Shown: positions 37,353 to 50,334 of the stretch, one piece after another
Layout: each line of letters begins with the position of its first letter
How positions within the stretch are numbered: the first letter of the stretch is position 1
DNA from: Cyclina sinensis
Taxonomy: Eukaryota > Mollusca > Bivalvia > Venerida > Veneridae
Assembly (NCBI GenBank): GCA_012932295.1
Contig: JAAONU010000014.1
Coordinates: forward strand, 14,263,039 to 14,327,038
Length of the DNA: 64,000 nt
Direction: 5' to 3'
Position numbers and translations under genes: made by a program
The notes under the pieces: generated by a model
The model's input: the letters and a program-made list of their open reading frames with translations, nothing else
What the model was told of the DNA's origin: nothing
Database searches by the model: none

Positions 37353-40300
37353 CTACAAAAAAAAATACAAAACACAAAACAAATTAATAGAACAATAACT
37401 GTATAGGTCATCCTCGTACACCCATGTATGGACGTTTTTATTAGGGGTATCTTAATTCAGTGATAACTGCGGGACGCAGAAACGGCAAAGACGTTCAATC
37501 TGCTTTGTTCTTTTTGTTGTTGTTCTTTCCATCTTTATTATTATGGAAATTCGTATGACAATCCGATCAGAATGTTAGAAACACAACACAAAATATCCAT
37601 ACACAAAGCTTCCAAAGTTTAGCTCTGTGTTATAAAACGGTCTTAAGTTGACTGCAGGTTTTGTATCTAATTGTCAGTGTCAGGTAAAATGTAAAAAGAC
37701 ATTATCTTCGAAATAAGCAACAAAGAGGAAATGTCTTTAAAAATAAATTCGAACTTGTAAATGTAAATAAGCATATTCGTACAGACAGATCAAAAGGTGC
37801 TATTAGTTATGTTTAGATTACGTTCTAAACTTGTTGTCTGACTACATATTGTTGACACAATTCTTTTATCACCTAAGTTTCTAAAATCAAGTATGAAGTA
37901 TCTATACACAACTTTTCTAAACTAGATATAATGTATGTCTGAAAGGGAAAAGGGGTTACAAGGTACACATGATATTGTCAGACTAAGTTTGAACGTGTGT
38001 CCATCGCAAAATTTCACTTTTAGTTACTGAATAACAGAAAAAAATGCTATTGCATTATGCTGCAAATACTTTGATTACGATTCTTTTATTGCCATAAAAA
38101 TCAGTCAAGTACGTTTGGCACCAGTCCTTGATATCAACCATGTAGCGCTTCTCTCTGAACTGAAAACTGTTTTTTTTCCGATTGAACTCATTTTCGTATT
38201 CTACATAATTTATGTTTTTACAATTTGTATATGATTCTGACACCAGACATGTTTCATTTGTACCTCCACAATCCAGTATCATGTATTTGTCTCCAATGCT
38301 AAAACTTCTAATTTCGGCCTTGTCTACACCAGCAACCCTTTCAACTGGTAGGTATCTGCAAAATAGACTTGCCGCTTCTGGTTCCAGACTCAGAGAAAGC
38401 TTGTCCGTATGAATCTCTGCCTGAAAATAGATACAGTATTTAAAATTCTAATCGTATGTTTTCAAGAGTTAGCAAACTATAAATGTTTTAATATAATGAA
38501 CATCAATATGGTCCCTTCCAGCTTTAAGTGAAGATATCGTTTACAAACTTTGTTATGTATTTATTTGAGACACCGTGAGTTTGTTATAAAACGTTATTGT
38601 ATAACAGATTTGAATTACATCAGTTCAAACAAAACTTAGTGCTCTTAAAGGAGCTGTGCTGCAGATGACAAAAAATAGAAAGTTTTCTTGTATTATAAAT
38701 TTCTTGTAATATTTTTGACTAATGCTTAAAAACTAACTTACTGACAAAAAATAAGTCAGATAATCACATTATAAATTGATTTTTTTCCTTCATATTGCTA
38801 TACCGTAACGCGACGGTATAACTATATCGTATAAGATTTGAAGTAAATAATTGTTATTTCAGTTGCAGTGATAGTGATGACAGTAAAAGCGTTGGAAAAA
38901 TTTGGTTAACATGAGGGTCCAGAGTTCAAATCAAGCTGAAGCGAATATACTTTTTTTTAGTTTATACCAAATTTATTTTAGTTCGATTGTGTAGGAAGCT
39001 TTTAGCTTATAGACACACTTTCGAATCCGTTCCTGGAACTAACCAGTACTAAGCAATGAGTGTAAAGTTTCTTGCTCAAGGAAACAACGGCTTGCCCCTA
39101 ACTTGGGTTTGAACCCGTGCGGCTAGCAATTCTTTGACTACTAGTCCGACGCGTTAACCACTCGGCCACGCCGCCACTCCAATATACTTTTTTTGTTCTA
39201 TTTTGACTTTTATAATCAGTTTTGAAGTATAATATCATGTTGTTATAATCTCACGGCATCTAGATATTTAATTGATGTAAAAAATATTTTTATATCAAAT
39301 CTGGAGTACAGCCCCTTTAAGTTGAAAACCTACATTTATCGCGGCCTCTCTCATAAACTGTTTTGCAGAATCACTCCAGATGGCGGGAACTGTTATCACC
39401 CAATGGATATCGTCTGCATTGACTCCTGTATCTGCAAATTTACACACACTTATCATGTGATCCTTAAGGTACTTTATAGACGCTGTGAATACATCCATTG
39501 CTGGCATTTCCAGTCCTTTCTCGTCACGGAGAACTGTTGTTCGTCTTAGTGTCTGTAAATATATCATTCCATATGCAATGGTAAACTAACAGAATATTTT
39601 TTATAAGCGCTAGAAGGTCGAACATTCTAGTTACAATATATTTGCATATACGAGAAACATTGCTGAAAATATTTTTACCGCACAGTAAGAAGTTGCACCT
39701 GCACTTTTCTGAAAGTCAGGAAGTTTTCGCCGTACTACAATTGACTTCTAACACAGTTACTGAACTGTACATTAAAACTTGAATATACATTTTTCAGGAA
39801 AAACAACTTTTACCACTACTTTGTTAATATTGTTCAATATTCATAACATTATTATTTTGGATGTTAACGATAAAAAAGCCAACTGTTTTATGACAGACCT
39901 CTGATATTTAAAATGTAAAATTACAAAATGTAACGACCTTTACTACTTCTTCTACTACTACTACTACTACTACTACTACCAGAACCATCACAATACTACA
40001 ACCACCAACATAATAGCATTGACTAAATCAAATATCTCTGTGCCAAATAGTCCGAAGTCACTCAGAAACAACTATTTTCTATTAAAAAACCTGACGTTAG
40101 AAAAGGCATATGAACCGTTGCCAAAAGATGCCAAGGAGCTACAATCAAGTGCCAAGTTCAAGCAAATTAATAAAATTAAGATGGACAGAAAACATGTGAA
40201 TCAAAGTAAAAGTTTCAAAAAGTTGGGCAAACCGTGCTACAGATGTTCAAATTACTTGGATATAGATAGTGCGCTTACACTGGAGATAAACACCCAGAAA

Positions 40301-42987
40301 AGTGACGCTATAACTGTTACACCCGTAATTGATGGCTAAAAGGTAAAATTGGATACTGGGTCTGCAATTTCAGTTATAAGCAACAAAGCATACAAAGGAA
40401 TGTTCCCTAATAAGCGTGTATCTAAAGCAAACACTTTGCTAAGAACATATTCAGGAAAACTGATCAGGTCAGCTGTAATTCTGCATGTTACAGTACAAGG
40501 AGGAATAAATGGCGCCGGCAAAACTTCGTGTTGTATGTTGTAAAGAACAACACACCGTCATTGTTCGGTAGATCACGGTTAATGTACATATTGGAAAGAA
40601 GAACATGTTTTACACAATGTCAGGAATGCACAAGACAGAGCAAATGTTCTTGTTAAAAAGTACGCTTATGTGTTCAATGAGGAAGTTGGTCTCGTTAAGG
40701 ACATGGAAGTTACACTTTCTATGAAAGAAAACACGACATCAAAATTTTGCAAGCCACGTTCAGTGCCATTTGCGCTATTACCAAAAGTTGAAAAGGAAAT
40801 TTAACTGTGAAAGTGAGTTACAGCGACAGGGTAACACCAATTGTTCCTGTATTACAAAATAACAGTGAACCCGCTAGTACTTTGTGCTAAAAGTGGAAGA
40901 CATAATTGTTCTCTAGCGAATGGACATTGACTTTCAAAAATCATTTTTTAAAGAGCCGCATATTATCAATCAGAGTTAGATTACATATCAATAAACACAT
41001 ACAAGGGATTTACAAATGCAACCGTCTAGTAATGGGTATTTAACCAGCTACGGCAATATGGCAACGTACTATTGACCAAATACTGAAAGATATACCTGGA
41101 ACAGCGTGCAAACTGGATGGCATGATCATCACTGGAAAAACAGATGATGTAGAATCAGTTCTTTAAAGACTGCATGACAAGAACCTAAGAGCTAGAATAC
41201 CACAAAACACGACACAATTACCTGCATGGCTCGGTATGGCAAAACATTGGTATTATGCTAAATTTGTTAAGGACATGGCTACAAGTGTGCATCCATTGAA
41301 CACGCTCTTAAAGAAAAACATGACATTCAAATAGACAAAAGAAGCACAACTGTATTTGACACACTATGATCAATCATTACCAATCAAAGTTGCTAGCGAC
41401 AGTTCCGCTTATGGACTAGGGGATGTCATTTCTCATGTCATGCCTTATGGTGACGGACGACCAATAGCTTTTGCATGTCGCACCTTGAACAAAGCCGAAT
41501 CTTACTATGCACAGAGCTAAAAGGAAGTTCTGATAATAGTATGGGTTGTGCAGAAGTAGAACAACTACATTTTCGGACGGAAGTTTAAATCAGTCACGAT
41601 GTACCAGGCGTTACTAACGATCTGTAGTCCACAAAAGGCATTTCGATGACCACAGCATCACGTTTACAACGGTATGCCATAATACTCCAAGGATACTGTT
41701 ATGATATCGAGTTTAAAAAAAAACACAAGAAATGAATCTGAAACCAGGGATGCGTTCAGTTTACAGCAAATAGAAACTTTGCCAGCAACTACAACACACT
41801 TTTACGTGAAATAGGCACATATTGTGGACGTTATGGCGTTATAAACCATATTGGTAGTGATAACAGAAACCTGATCAAAAGTGACGCATTTCAACCATTT
41901 TGCTAAAACAACGGAATTGTACACAAAACATCAGCTGTGTTTATTAACGGTGAAACCGAAACATTTTTCAGTTTCAAAAGTGCAGTGAAATTAGCATCTC
42001 TTGAAAATTGTTCGTTACACCAAAAAGTAGCTAGTTTTCTGTTGGCATACAGGAATAATTCTAACAGCGCTACAGAATTAATGAAACACCAGCAAAATTG
42101 TTTATCGACAGACGCTTGCGTTCACGATTACATCTAGTGGAACCAAATATTCAAGAAACAGTCGAAAATGTCGAACCCACCATTTTGCCCGCGTGTTTTT
42201 TCATGCAATTAAGTCGCCCAAAAATGATTGTTTTTAAATGGTTTGAATGAACTGAGACATTTACCCCCTCTCTGTACAACAGCATCTTAAACCTGCTAAA
42301 GAAAAACCAGTTCCAGGTTTCGCCTTCTTCTGCCAGTTCATTGTATTTCAGCTCGGCATCACGGCCGAATGAATGGAAGTTTTTGTCCTTGTCAAACAGT
42401 ATACATGTAGGTGTTTTGTGTGACATTGTCGACGAGGTCGTGGACCAGTTGTTTGCCTTGATCTGTGGAAAAAAAAATTATATTCATACTACGTACTGGA
42501 AATATATAAAAATACGAGTTATGTCTCAAAATCATATAAGTAGCAATGTAATGCTATGTTTCCGCGTGTTGGAGTTCTGGCTGATCGGTGATTAAGAAAC
42601 AGTAGAATTCAGTTACACTGTTATTATCAAGTCATCTTTATTTACAGGCTCGTTTTACTTTAGGTAACCGAAATACTTATTGTGCGTACTAAATTTTGGT
42701 CACTTAAAATTATATGCAAAGTTTTACTTTTTGTTGTAAGTACATTTAATTTTATGCTGGCTATGTTTATTTGAAAGAGATTAATCTCCAAATATAGACA
42801 GCTGAAAGAGAATCTGTATAAGATATTGTAACGCCCGAAATAAATATTTGCAAACCTTTAAAGGATCAGCCTCAAAGTCGGCTCGAAACATGAAGGCATA
42901 GCCCGAGTATGTCGTACCAAAATCAATGGCTGCAACAAGGACTCGCTCTTTCAATGCACCAGCGCGCACTGGTATGGATGTGGGTCC
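36289..42987 (-). CDS. HSPA12-like HSP70-family protein, copy B
   Basis: Five exons join in frame: 42987-42856, 42462-42265, 39552-39334, 38420-38264 and 37352-36289, giving 589 codons before the stop. A first coding exon upstream of 42987 was not found. In order the protein shows phosphate-1 VAAIDFGTTYSGYAF (residues 19-33 of the known part), WVITVPAIW, LSLEPEAASLFC, DCGGGTVDMTVHEI (formed across the last junction), and VGGFSESPMLQDKVRR followed by EEAGLAVLKGAV. This is the HSPA12 arrangement: an HSP70-type ATPase domain with a divergent C-terminus, and total length close to the family's 600-680 residues. HSPA12 proteins are atypical cytosolic HSP70 relatives. Substrate and partners cannot be inferred here. 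The splice choice after REAAIN was set by matching family length; a later GT would add residues. Introns hold a gypsy fragment and a MITE. Confidence 0.9.
38264..38420 (-). CDS. HSPA12-like copy B, exon with LSLEPEAAS
   Basis: 157 nt. Acceptor TTTTCAG, donor GTACAAAT. It encodes 52 residues plus one base and ends GDKYMILDCG. The same acceptor, donor and length occur in copy A. Confidence 0.88.
38645..39320. mobile_element. TTAA-flanked MITE in copy B intron
   Basis: TTAA at 38645-38648 and 39317-39320 flanks 668 bp with ends AGGAGCTGTGCTGCAGAT and (reverse complement) AGGGGCTGTACTCCAGAT. Copy A has no such insertion at the matching place (about 10300). A SINE lies inside, so the MITE itself is about 430 bp. 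The right end sits 14 bp from the splice donor at 39333. Confidence 0.85.
38958..39180 (-). mobile_element. tRNA-Ser/Leu-derived SINE nested in the MITE
   Basis: The insertion is flanked by identical 14-bp copies of AATATACTTTTTTT (38944-38957 and 39181-39194). On the minus strand the head has the A-box TGGCCGAGTGGTTAA and the B-box GGGTTCAAACCC. The body contains a TTTCCTTGAGCAAGAAAC segment resembling conserved central domains of metazoan SINEs. The tail is A-rich. Confidence 0.85.
39334..39552 (-). CDS. HSPA12-like copy B, exon with VITVPAIW
   Basis: 219 nt, phase 0. Acceptor TTTACAG, donor AAT|GTAGGT. It encodes TLRRTTVLRDEKGLEMPAMD through DIHWVITVPAIWSDSAKQ to REAAIN. Confidence 0.88.
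39950..39979. repeat. (CTA)n microsatellite in copy B intron
   Basis: About ten CTA triplets at the position where copy A has TTA triplets. Confidence 0.9.
40019..42190 (+). mobile_element. Ty3/gypsy-type retrotransposon fragment, decayed (copy B)
   Basis: The same fragment as 11030-14640, in the same intron and antisense to the gene. Recognisable parts: a gag-like frame (40019-40339) ending near a half zinc knuckle CYRC; the protease motif LDTGSAISVISNKAYKGM at about 40350; RT remnants to about 41220; RNase H-like sequence near 41270-41600; and a shortened integrase piece near 41810-42130. Stops and internal deletions make it inactive. It lacks the TRIM-like insertion and much of the interval between RNase H and integrase. 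Confidence 0.85.
42265..42462 (-). CDS. HSPA12-like copy B, third exon (numbered by homology)
   Basis: 198 nt, phase 0. Acceptor TTCCACAG, donor GTAAAT. It encodes IKANNWSTTSSTMSHK through HSFGRDAELKYNELAEEGE to SRFKMLLYREG. Confidence 0.88.
42856..42987 (-). CDS. HSPA12-like copy B, exon with phosphate-1 motif
   Basis: 132 nt. Acceptor TTCATTTAAG, donor GTTTGC. It encodes GPTSIPVRAGALKERVLVAA and then IDFGTTYSGYAF. The exon has no ATG in frame; the GTG at 42969 is an internal Val, not a start. Confidence 0.88.
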
Positions 42988-43288
42988 CTTAAATGAAGAT
43001 TATATATGTATGTTGTTTTCATTGAATAATTTTAGAACTAGAGAAGAAAGAAAGAAGGAATAAGATGACAAAGAAAATAAAGACAAAATAGATTAAAACG
43101 AAATAGTAAGTTAGGCCATACCAAATTGATGAGTTGTTCTTCGGATTGTATAGAGAAAAATGGGGCGAGCAAGCGATTTGTTTTATCTCAAAATTACAAA
43201 GACGGCGAGGTGTTTTTAAAATTTCATTTCTTTAAGTTTTTAAAATTTCAGTAGTATTGCTCTTTTTTTCTGTAATTCTATCATGTTT

Positions 43289-43512
43289 AGTTTAGTTTAA
43301 AGTTATTTATTCTACATCGATTAGGAAGCAAGTTCTTACAACTTATATTAATCCCTCTCAATGACTGCTTCCTGGATTCAAATCAGTACTCGCGCCGAAA
43401 GTGAGGAATGCGGAAAGTCACTGTAGATTCTAACCCCTGGTGGGATTCGTACTAGCGACCTCCGGATCGGGAGTAACTCGGGCACTAACCCCTCGAACAC
43501 TGCTCCTCCTCA
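43289..43512 (-). mobile_element. tRNA-derived SINE with 10-bp target duplication
   Basis: TATCATGTTT occurs at 43279-43288 and again at 43513-43522. Copy A has a single equivalent site (near 15978), so the empty site is visible. The minus-strand head has an A-box-like TCGAGGGGTTAGTG and a B-box-like AGTACGAATCCC. The 3' end is AT-rich. Confidence 0.85.
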
Positions 43513-46500
43513 TATCATGTTTGACTGAATAACTATACCTCTTATCAATGTAATTTAGTTTAATACGAGAAACATTTGAGTATTGGTGGCTACAAACTTA
43601 AAACTAGAAATAAGATGATCACTAAAGCTGACATTAAGCACTGCGATTTTAGAATTAAACAAACATGCAATACCGGCGTGAAATGATGAAGCAGTTTGTT
43701 TGTCAACTTGAAGGTATTCTTTTAACGGATGAGCAAGGTCGTTTTTTGATTCACATTGAAATGTGAGAATTCATAGTAATGTAGCGTCCGCAGTTTGACG
43801 TTTCGAGTTTCTTTCATGAATAATCTGTAGGGTTTTATATACGGTAATACGTATTTATAACCTTTTTTTAAGTATTAAGATAAATTTTTCTTGTACGTCA
43901 GCGTCATACATCACAGAAACAGGAATCTTGTTAAATCAAATTTAATAGGTACAATTTTAAAAAATAAGTTTGATGAAGATTTTTAATAAAATAACATGTA
44001 AATAAAAAATAGATTTTAAAGAACGCAGAGTGGCTCTAGTTATACTATTTGATTGCAAAGCATTATTACCATGATAATACTTCGAGCAGACAAGTCCAAC
44101 ATTGAAAATTGGTTGAACCTCCTGAGGATAGCAACCACTCTACAACAAACACTTTCCTTTCAACCGAATGGTGTTTTCTCCTGGGAGGTTGGACTTGTAC
44201 ATGCAATACCACTGCATTGTAGTCATAGCTTATTCTATATAAGGATGACACCTGGTTTCTTTTTCCTTATTTTATAGTTTGAACCCTTATTTTAAGCCTT
44301 TTTGTTTAGAGAGACGTATAATGGTTATGAAGAATACCTTCAATTGAAAATCTGCACTGGTATTCTTTAATTCCAACATAAGGCAACTCCTAAGAAACTT
44401 CTTCAGTTTTGCATTTAGAACTTTACTTTTTCAATCTTTTTTTCCAAGAACTAGAGTGTTAGTAAACTGTCCATATTACTGATAATCATTAATGATTTTT
44501 TTTATTTTGTACATAATTTGACTAGATTTTACAACATGCAAACTCAACGGAGAATTTCATGATATCGTTGCACAACTAGGGCTATCATCCTCAAAGGGCT
44601 AAATTAGGTAATTCTTATTACAAAGTGGTGATTTTTTTGGTGGTGAATTACCAACACATCTCCTTTTTACCTTATTTAAACATCCGCACGGACACTGTTT
44701 AATGGTAGCTCATCTTTGAATCAGTAACATACGAAGCCCCTCAAGGGACATTATACCTATTTCTTTTTGTTGTTGTCACATTTACTTTTAAGGATTGAGA
44801 TTCCATGCATCACGCGGGTACAAGATCATATGTCACGTGACCAATGAATGATCCTGTGTATTTCCAAGTCACCTATTAAATCATGTTACTTCGGAGCCCC
44901 TAAAAGTGACATACTTCACATATATTTTATGGTTGTCATATCGATTTTGATATTGTACCCGCTTGATACATGGGATCTAATACTTAGTTGGTCCCTAAAT
45001 ATAAGATCTTTTGTTTGACATCTTTTTAAAAGTAGTTTTTCATCAAATTCTCTGCTGAAATTTACATGACGTCACTTTACAAGTTCCCGACATGTGCACC
45101 TCTTATAATAGTAGCGTGAATTCGACTACATATAATAAAACGTTATTTTCTGAAAATCTTATTCGTGTGTATGTGGTGTGTGTTTTATTATTTTTATTTT
45201 AAATACCTTTATTTCACCGTTTTTGTTTTTTTTTGCAAATGGAAACAATAAAAATTGGTTTTTGACGGACGTGCAACAGGCATTTTTTTTTAAATTTTAT
45301 TTTCTACTCTGACAACGAAAAAAGAAACATGCAATACAAATGTAAACATTGAATATTGCAACATGTCATATGTCATAGACGTTTTCTTGAAACAATAGAG
45401 ACTGAAACATTTATAAGCAGTGAACTTTATATAAGTAGTGAAAAAAAAATCCCAGTGAAATAAATTGTTAAATATTGTACTTTTAAAAAAAAAATACATA
45501 TTTCAACTTTCTCTTTCAATAATGTTTAACGCCCTATTTCCACTTACTCATTTGATATTATGAGTAATTAGTATCATTCTAATCAGTTTTTGAAATGTAT
45601 AAATGCATGATTTACCTGCCCTATTCTACTGTATGACGCCATTTAATTACTAAAGTCTCCTCATTTATTCTCACTTTTCTTTTTCTAAAAAATAAGGAGG
45701 TCTGTTTTTTTAAACTTCCTCTTTCGATTTTACACTACGAAGAACGGTAACTGCATCAATGCATTACTTTTTTATTCCAAGATGAGTAAGCACCCTTTTG
45801 TAACGTCTTAAATCGAAAGAGGAAAGTTTAAAAACAACGAGCCGGAAATAGCTTCATACAGTAGATGGCAGGTAAAATCATACATTTAAACGTAATGAAA
45901 ACTAACTCAAAGTTGACATATCAAAGGAGTAAATGGGAAAAGAGTTTTAAACAATATTGAAAGAGAAATTTGAAATCAATTTATTTCGCTTGGATCGTTT
46001 TTTTCACGAATATCAAATATGCAAAATGTACATGCAAATGCAAATTGCTTATTCCGGCCCGCCTCAGCGGGACAGTATCGGGATAGGACGTTTCTATAAA
46101 AACAGCGAAAACACCGAGGCTTACAGGTGCAGTATATTTTTCTTCCGCTACATTTCTCATGTTCCCAGTTTCGACCCCACACAGATTTACTTCCCCTGTC
46201 GATAACTGTTGCGGTTGAAACTGATTTAGCCTAGAGATCTGTGGTGGACGTTTTCAGCAGCGGTTTTAGCGGTACAGAATTCGGACAGAAATTTCTTTGA
46301 AAACAATGAAATGTAGCATGGTCTGTTTTGTTCATAGGCGCTCTGTTACAAAGTCTGACTTTCCTGTTTATACTTTAATTGATGCCCTAAATACGCCAAA
46401 AACCAAGCATATCTTATTGTTATATAGATTTAAGATATATCCTCACTTTTGCTGATGAGTTATTCTGCATGCATATTAATTAACAAAATATCATACATAT

Positions 46501-49134
46501 TGTACATGTATTTTCTTTTTTTATTCTATTTATCGATATTGGAAAAACACGTCCATTGTACATAATACAACTCTTGACAATTATTTTTCCAGATCTGCTT
46601 CAGTGTTTTCAAAAGGTGTATCAACGATTTTACCTTACCCGAACCAAAGCTACGCCAATTGTACATTTTCCGTCTGTCTGTCCATCCTTTGACACTTTAT
46701 CAAACATCTGCTCAGAAATTTTACTCCAGAGCCGACGGGAACAAAGTTTGTACAAATGGTTCTGTTCATATGACCAAGATACCTTTAATACCCATATGAG
46801 GTAAAATCATTTCAAGTCATATTTGTTTTGTTATCTTTTATAAATATAGGAAAATCATAAAAAAAAAATACAGAAAAAAATTGCGTAAGTTGACAATTTA
46901 AAGATATCTTCTTAAATTTTCAACATAAAGTAAGCCCTTTTGTTGGCTACCCCTGCACTGGGGTTACATACATGCTGCCCCTGCACTGGGGCTACATACA
47001 TGTAAAACTCCTGAGACATAAATTGCATTTAATCAGTGTCGAAACTTGCAAGAAGAAAATGAGGTTTTTATTTTAGTATCAAAATGTTGTCCCCAAAGGG
47101 TTGCCTGTCCTTGCCCTTGTGTAATAAAGATGTATAAAATAATGAAAGGAATGAACGAGTAGAGCAGATTGAGTTCAAAGATATATCAACAACTGAAATC
47201 AAATCGACAAAGTCAATTACGCTTTTCTGTTCGCATTGACTTTGTCCAATATAGTGGTTTGGCACGTCTCGATTTGGGAATGGTATTCAAGAACTTAATG
47301 TTTTATTCAATTCTTAGTGTGTTCTGACAATCGAGTCCATTATACACATGAATACATCAAGTATTATGAATATACACTTTATATAATCTTCATGCTGAAA
47401 TTACTTTGACAACGGACCGCATGCAAGCTAAGCTTGTGAATCTATTAGATTAAAATTAGGTTCAGAGTCAGAGAGTCTAAGTGCTTGTTTCCGGGATTCC
47501 TTTCCATTTCTTGACTAGTGACCAATGATATGTCGATGTTTTTTCTTGTCCACCAATGAAACTTTAGCAACTATCCTACTTTCACTTTACTGAAAAACGG
47601 AAGTCAAGGTGAAAGCAGACTGCCAGACAAGTAGGAAGCGACAGTTGGCAAGTATTGAACTACCGCACAATCATCATGGCATACTTAAATTGAACATTAT
47701 TGAACAGAACAGAACTAGGTATATTTCCGTTGACTTACATTTGTATTTTATTATCGCAGGTAGAGTCCTTTTATGTAACAAAAACACATATGTGTTCACA
47801 CATTCATCTACTAAAATGTCAGTTTGATGTAAAATGATACCAGTACAGAACAGAACCTTCAGACAGATTACAAAACATACATCTGTAACAACGTGTGCAG
47901 AAATAATGTTACTTATAAAGCACAGGTACAGAAAGGGAGCAATGGATTATTTTTAATGGGTGGGGATAGTGATCTTCAATAATAACTTAGATCGAAATCA
48001 GATATAAATCAGTTATATGACTTAGCTTCCCGAACTTTAGGTTGCTGTTTCTATGATACAGACTATAGTCTACGTTAGCAAAAGATTAGGGTATCAACTG
48101 ATCAAAAGTTTACAAAATGACAAACAATTACACACGGTAAACACGAGAAAACAATAATACAAAAGGCGTGGTTAAATAACTTAGGATTGCTGACAAATAC
48201 AAACAAATGGTAGGTATTTATTAATCTAATACTTTATGAATGAAAATATTTGGTTTTACATTTCAAGTTTAGCGGCTTCTCATTTATGTTTTACAAATAA
48301 TGTAGAGGGAAGAAGGGTTCGTATTTAGTACCGGCTTATGAATATTCGGTAAACGGAAAACATTTCAACATCGTGAATGCTGGTTCGTAGAATATGTGAA
48401 ATTCTAGTATAGCCGTTCCGTAATTTATACTTGTCTTTACCTTAAATGCCCGTACATGTCTGCTTGCACTCTTTCATTAAGATAGACTACGCCTATCTTT
48501 CCATAAAATACTTTTATTGCCGAAATTAATTGAAATCTAGGAAATTCTTACTGAATATGTCTGATTAGGCTCCTAGAATGCATACACTATGTATGGGAAG
48601 CTGCATTCCCTATTACAGGTCGTGTTATGTTGATGCTTTCTTAAAAAAAAACTGCCAGTTTTTTAATGACACTATATTTATACTGTGTTTACCTATATAT
48701 AGTGTGTAGAGTTTTAAACGTAACATATCTAATCTGTGTGTATTCAAACATGTTCATTTTATATTTACATAGAAAAGGTGTAGTAGTTACTTGTATCTGA
48801 AACTCGAGCATAATATATCTCTAAAAATTGTCTATGGTAATATGCACATGTGGATGTCTGAACAAGAAGTCTATTAATGGGAGAGACACACTATTAAAAT
48901 GGCGGATCGATATGTTTAAAGCAAACAGTGCTCAACAGGAATAAAATGCATGATATATTAATATTATATCCGTATAATAATAAATAGCATACGGAACTGT
49001 ATAATTCTTATCTCTTTCTTTGCAGTGGTTCTTTTAATAACTGGTATATGTAGAAGAATACTACAAGTCACGTCACTCTTGACACTCCTGCTCTACAGGG
49101 GCAAAGGGATTTATTGGAGTACAACACATTATGA

Positions 49135-49617
49135 CATAAGTACCATTTATAAGTATGACAGCCGAGTTTATCTATCATAACAGGAGGTCTTATACAGTAA
49201 CCGAGGAAAACTGTTAAGTACCATATGTAAGTATGACATCTTTGTCTCTTTATCAAAACTGGAAATGTGATACAGTAACCAGGGGATTCTATGAAGTACA
49301 ATAAATGTATTACATCCTTTCCTGTTTATCAAAACAGGAGATCTTACACAGTAACCAGGGGAAACTGTGAAGTACCATATATGAAAACATTGTCCCTTTA
49401 TCACAATAGAAAATGTTTTACGGTAACTAGGAGATCCTTTAAATTGCCATAAATAAGTATGACAGCCTTTTTCTTTATTAAAAAAGGAGGTCTTATACAG
49501 TAACAATGCGATCCCGTTAAGTACCATATATGACAGCATTATCCTCCTTATCGTAACCGGAAATCTTAAACAGTAACCAAAGAAAACTGTGAAGTACCAT
49601 ATATAAGTTTGCAGTCC
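49135..49617. repeat. 78-bp satellite, block 2 (copy B edge)
   Basis: About six diverged units, continuous with the end of the segmental duplication, as in copy A. Confidence 0.85.
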
Positions 49618-50331
49618 TTGTTATCGCCGTTCCTGGACGGCGATATATACAATTAACAAGATTTGAACAGTTTTGCCTGTACACCGTCTGCCTTTAGCCA
49701 ATCAAAGCGAATTATACATATCACATGATAACAAAATGGACGTCAAAAACCTTCAGCAAGGGATGCGTAAATTGACTCGCCCAACCGCCATGTTTGTCGG
49801 GTTACTTATTCGTACAACTGAAAAATACCATGATCAGTTTTCGAACTCAGTACCAGTCTTCAGGCTCTTGCAAGATAAACATAGGATAATCGCAATATTT
49901 TTGGCTACATGTCATTTCTAACTAGAGAATGTAGTCTAAATAAGAGTATGTTTTGTTTGTTTCTCCAAAACTTGCACTTCTAGAAAAAAATAAATGCTTG
50001 TTTCCGACAGATACAAACTCCCCGCAGCGGTTACTTCCCCTGATCAGTACAGAAACAGAAGCAAAGCGTGACGAAACCAGTGCGAGGAGTTTAATCAGGA
50101 TATATCCTAGTTTTATATATGCTTGATAAGAGTCAGGGCAATATCGTATTTTTTGCCTTAAATTTATTCTGTTTAAATTGCACATCTAATATTCTTATAT
50201 TCTTTTCGCTGCAAAGCATGTTATAAAATTATCAAATTAATGAATGACGAGCATGAAATTCATGCATCTATGGATAAGACGTCATACGTGGCTGAACGGC
50301 GATTTCAAGCATTTTTGGAAATGCTAATACT
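49618..50331. mobile_element. About 0.7-kb insertion splitting the 78-bp satellite
   Basis: Satellite sequence stops at CCTTG and resumes at CTTGTCTC, consistent with a 4-bp CTTG duplication. The insert starts with a perfect hairpin ATCGCCGT-TCCTGG-ACGGCGAT. Near its right end it has GAACGGCGAT, the inverse of the hairpin start. Open frames inside (82 and 87 codons on opposite strands) show no domain. Confidence 0.45.
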
Positions 50332-50334
50332 TGT

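Larger units (their letters stand above)
37057..49617 (+). repeat. Segmental duplication, copy B
   Basis: Direct-orientation partner of 8768-25135. It is about 3.8 kb shorter, mainly because copy A has the CAG element (871 bp), the TTAA element (1.9 kb), the TRIM-like insertion and a 430-bp stretch at 18228-18640 missing here. Copy B has its own extra blocks at about 47620-48030 and 48470-48820. Confidence 0.85.

Noticed and set aside
38055..38263. Open frame continuing past DCGGTNETC in copy B as protein
   Set aside because: It is intron read-through. The join at 38264 to 37352 gives the conserved DCGGGTVD motif instead.
42967..42969. GTG at 42969 as translation start of HSPA12 copy B
   Set aside because: Coding frame continues upstream to an acceptor at 42988, and copy A has the same layout.
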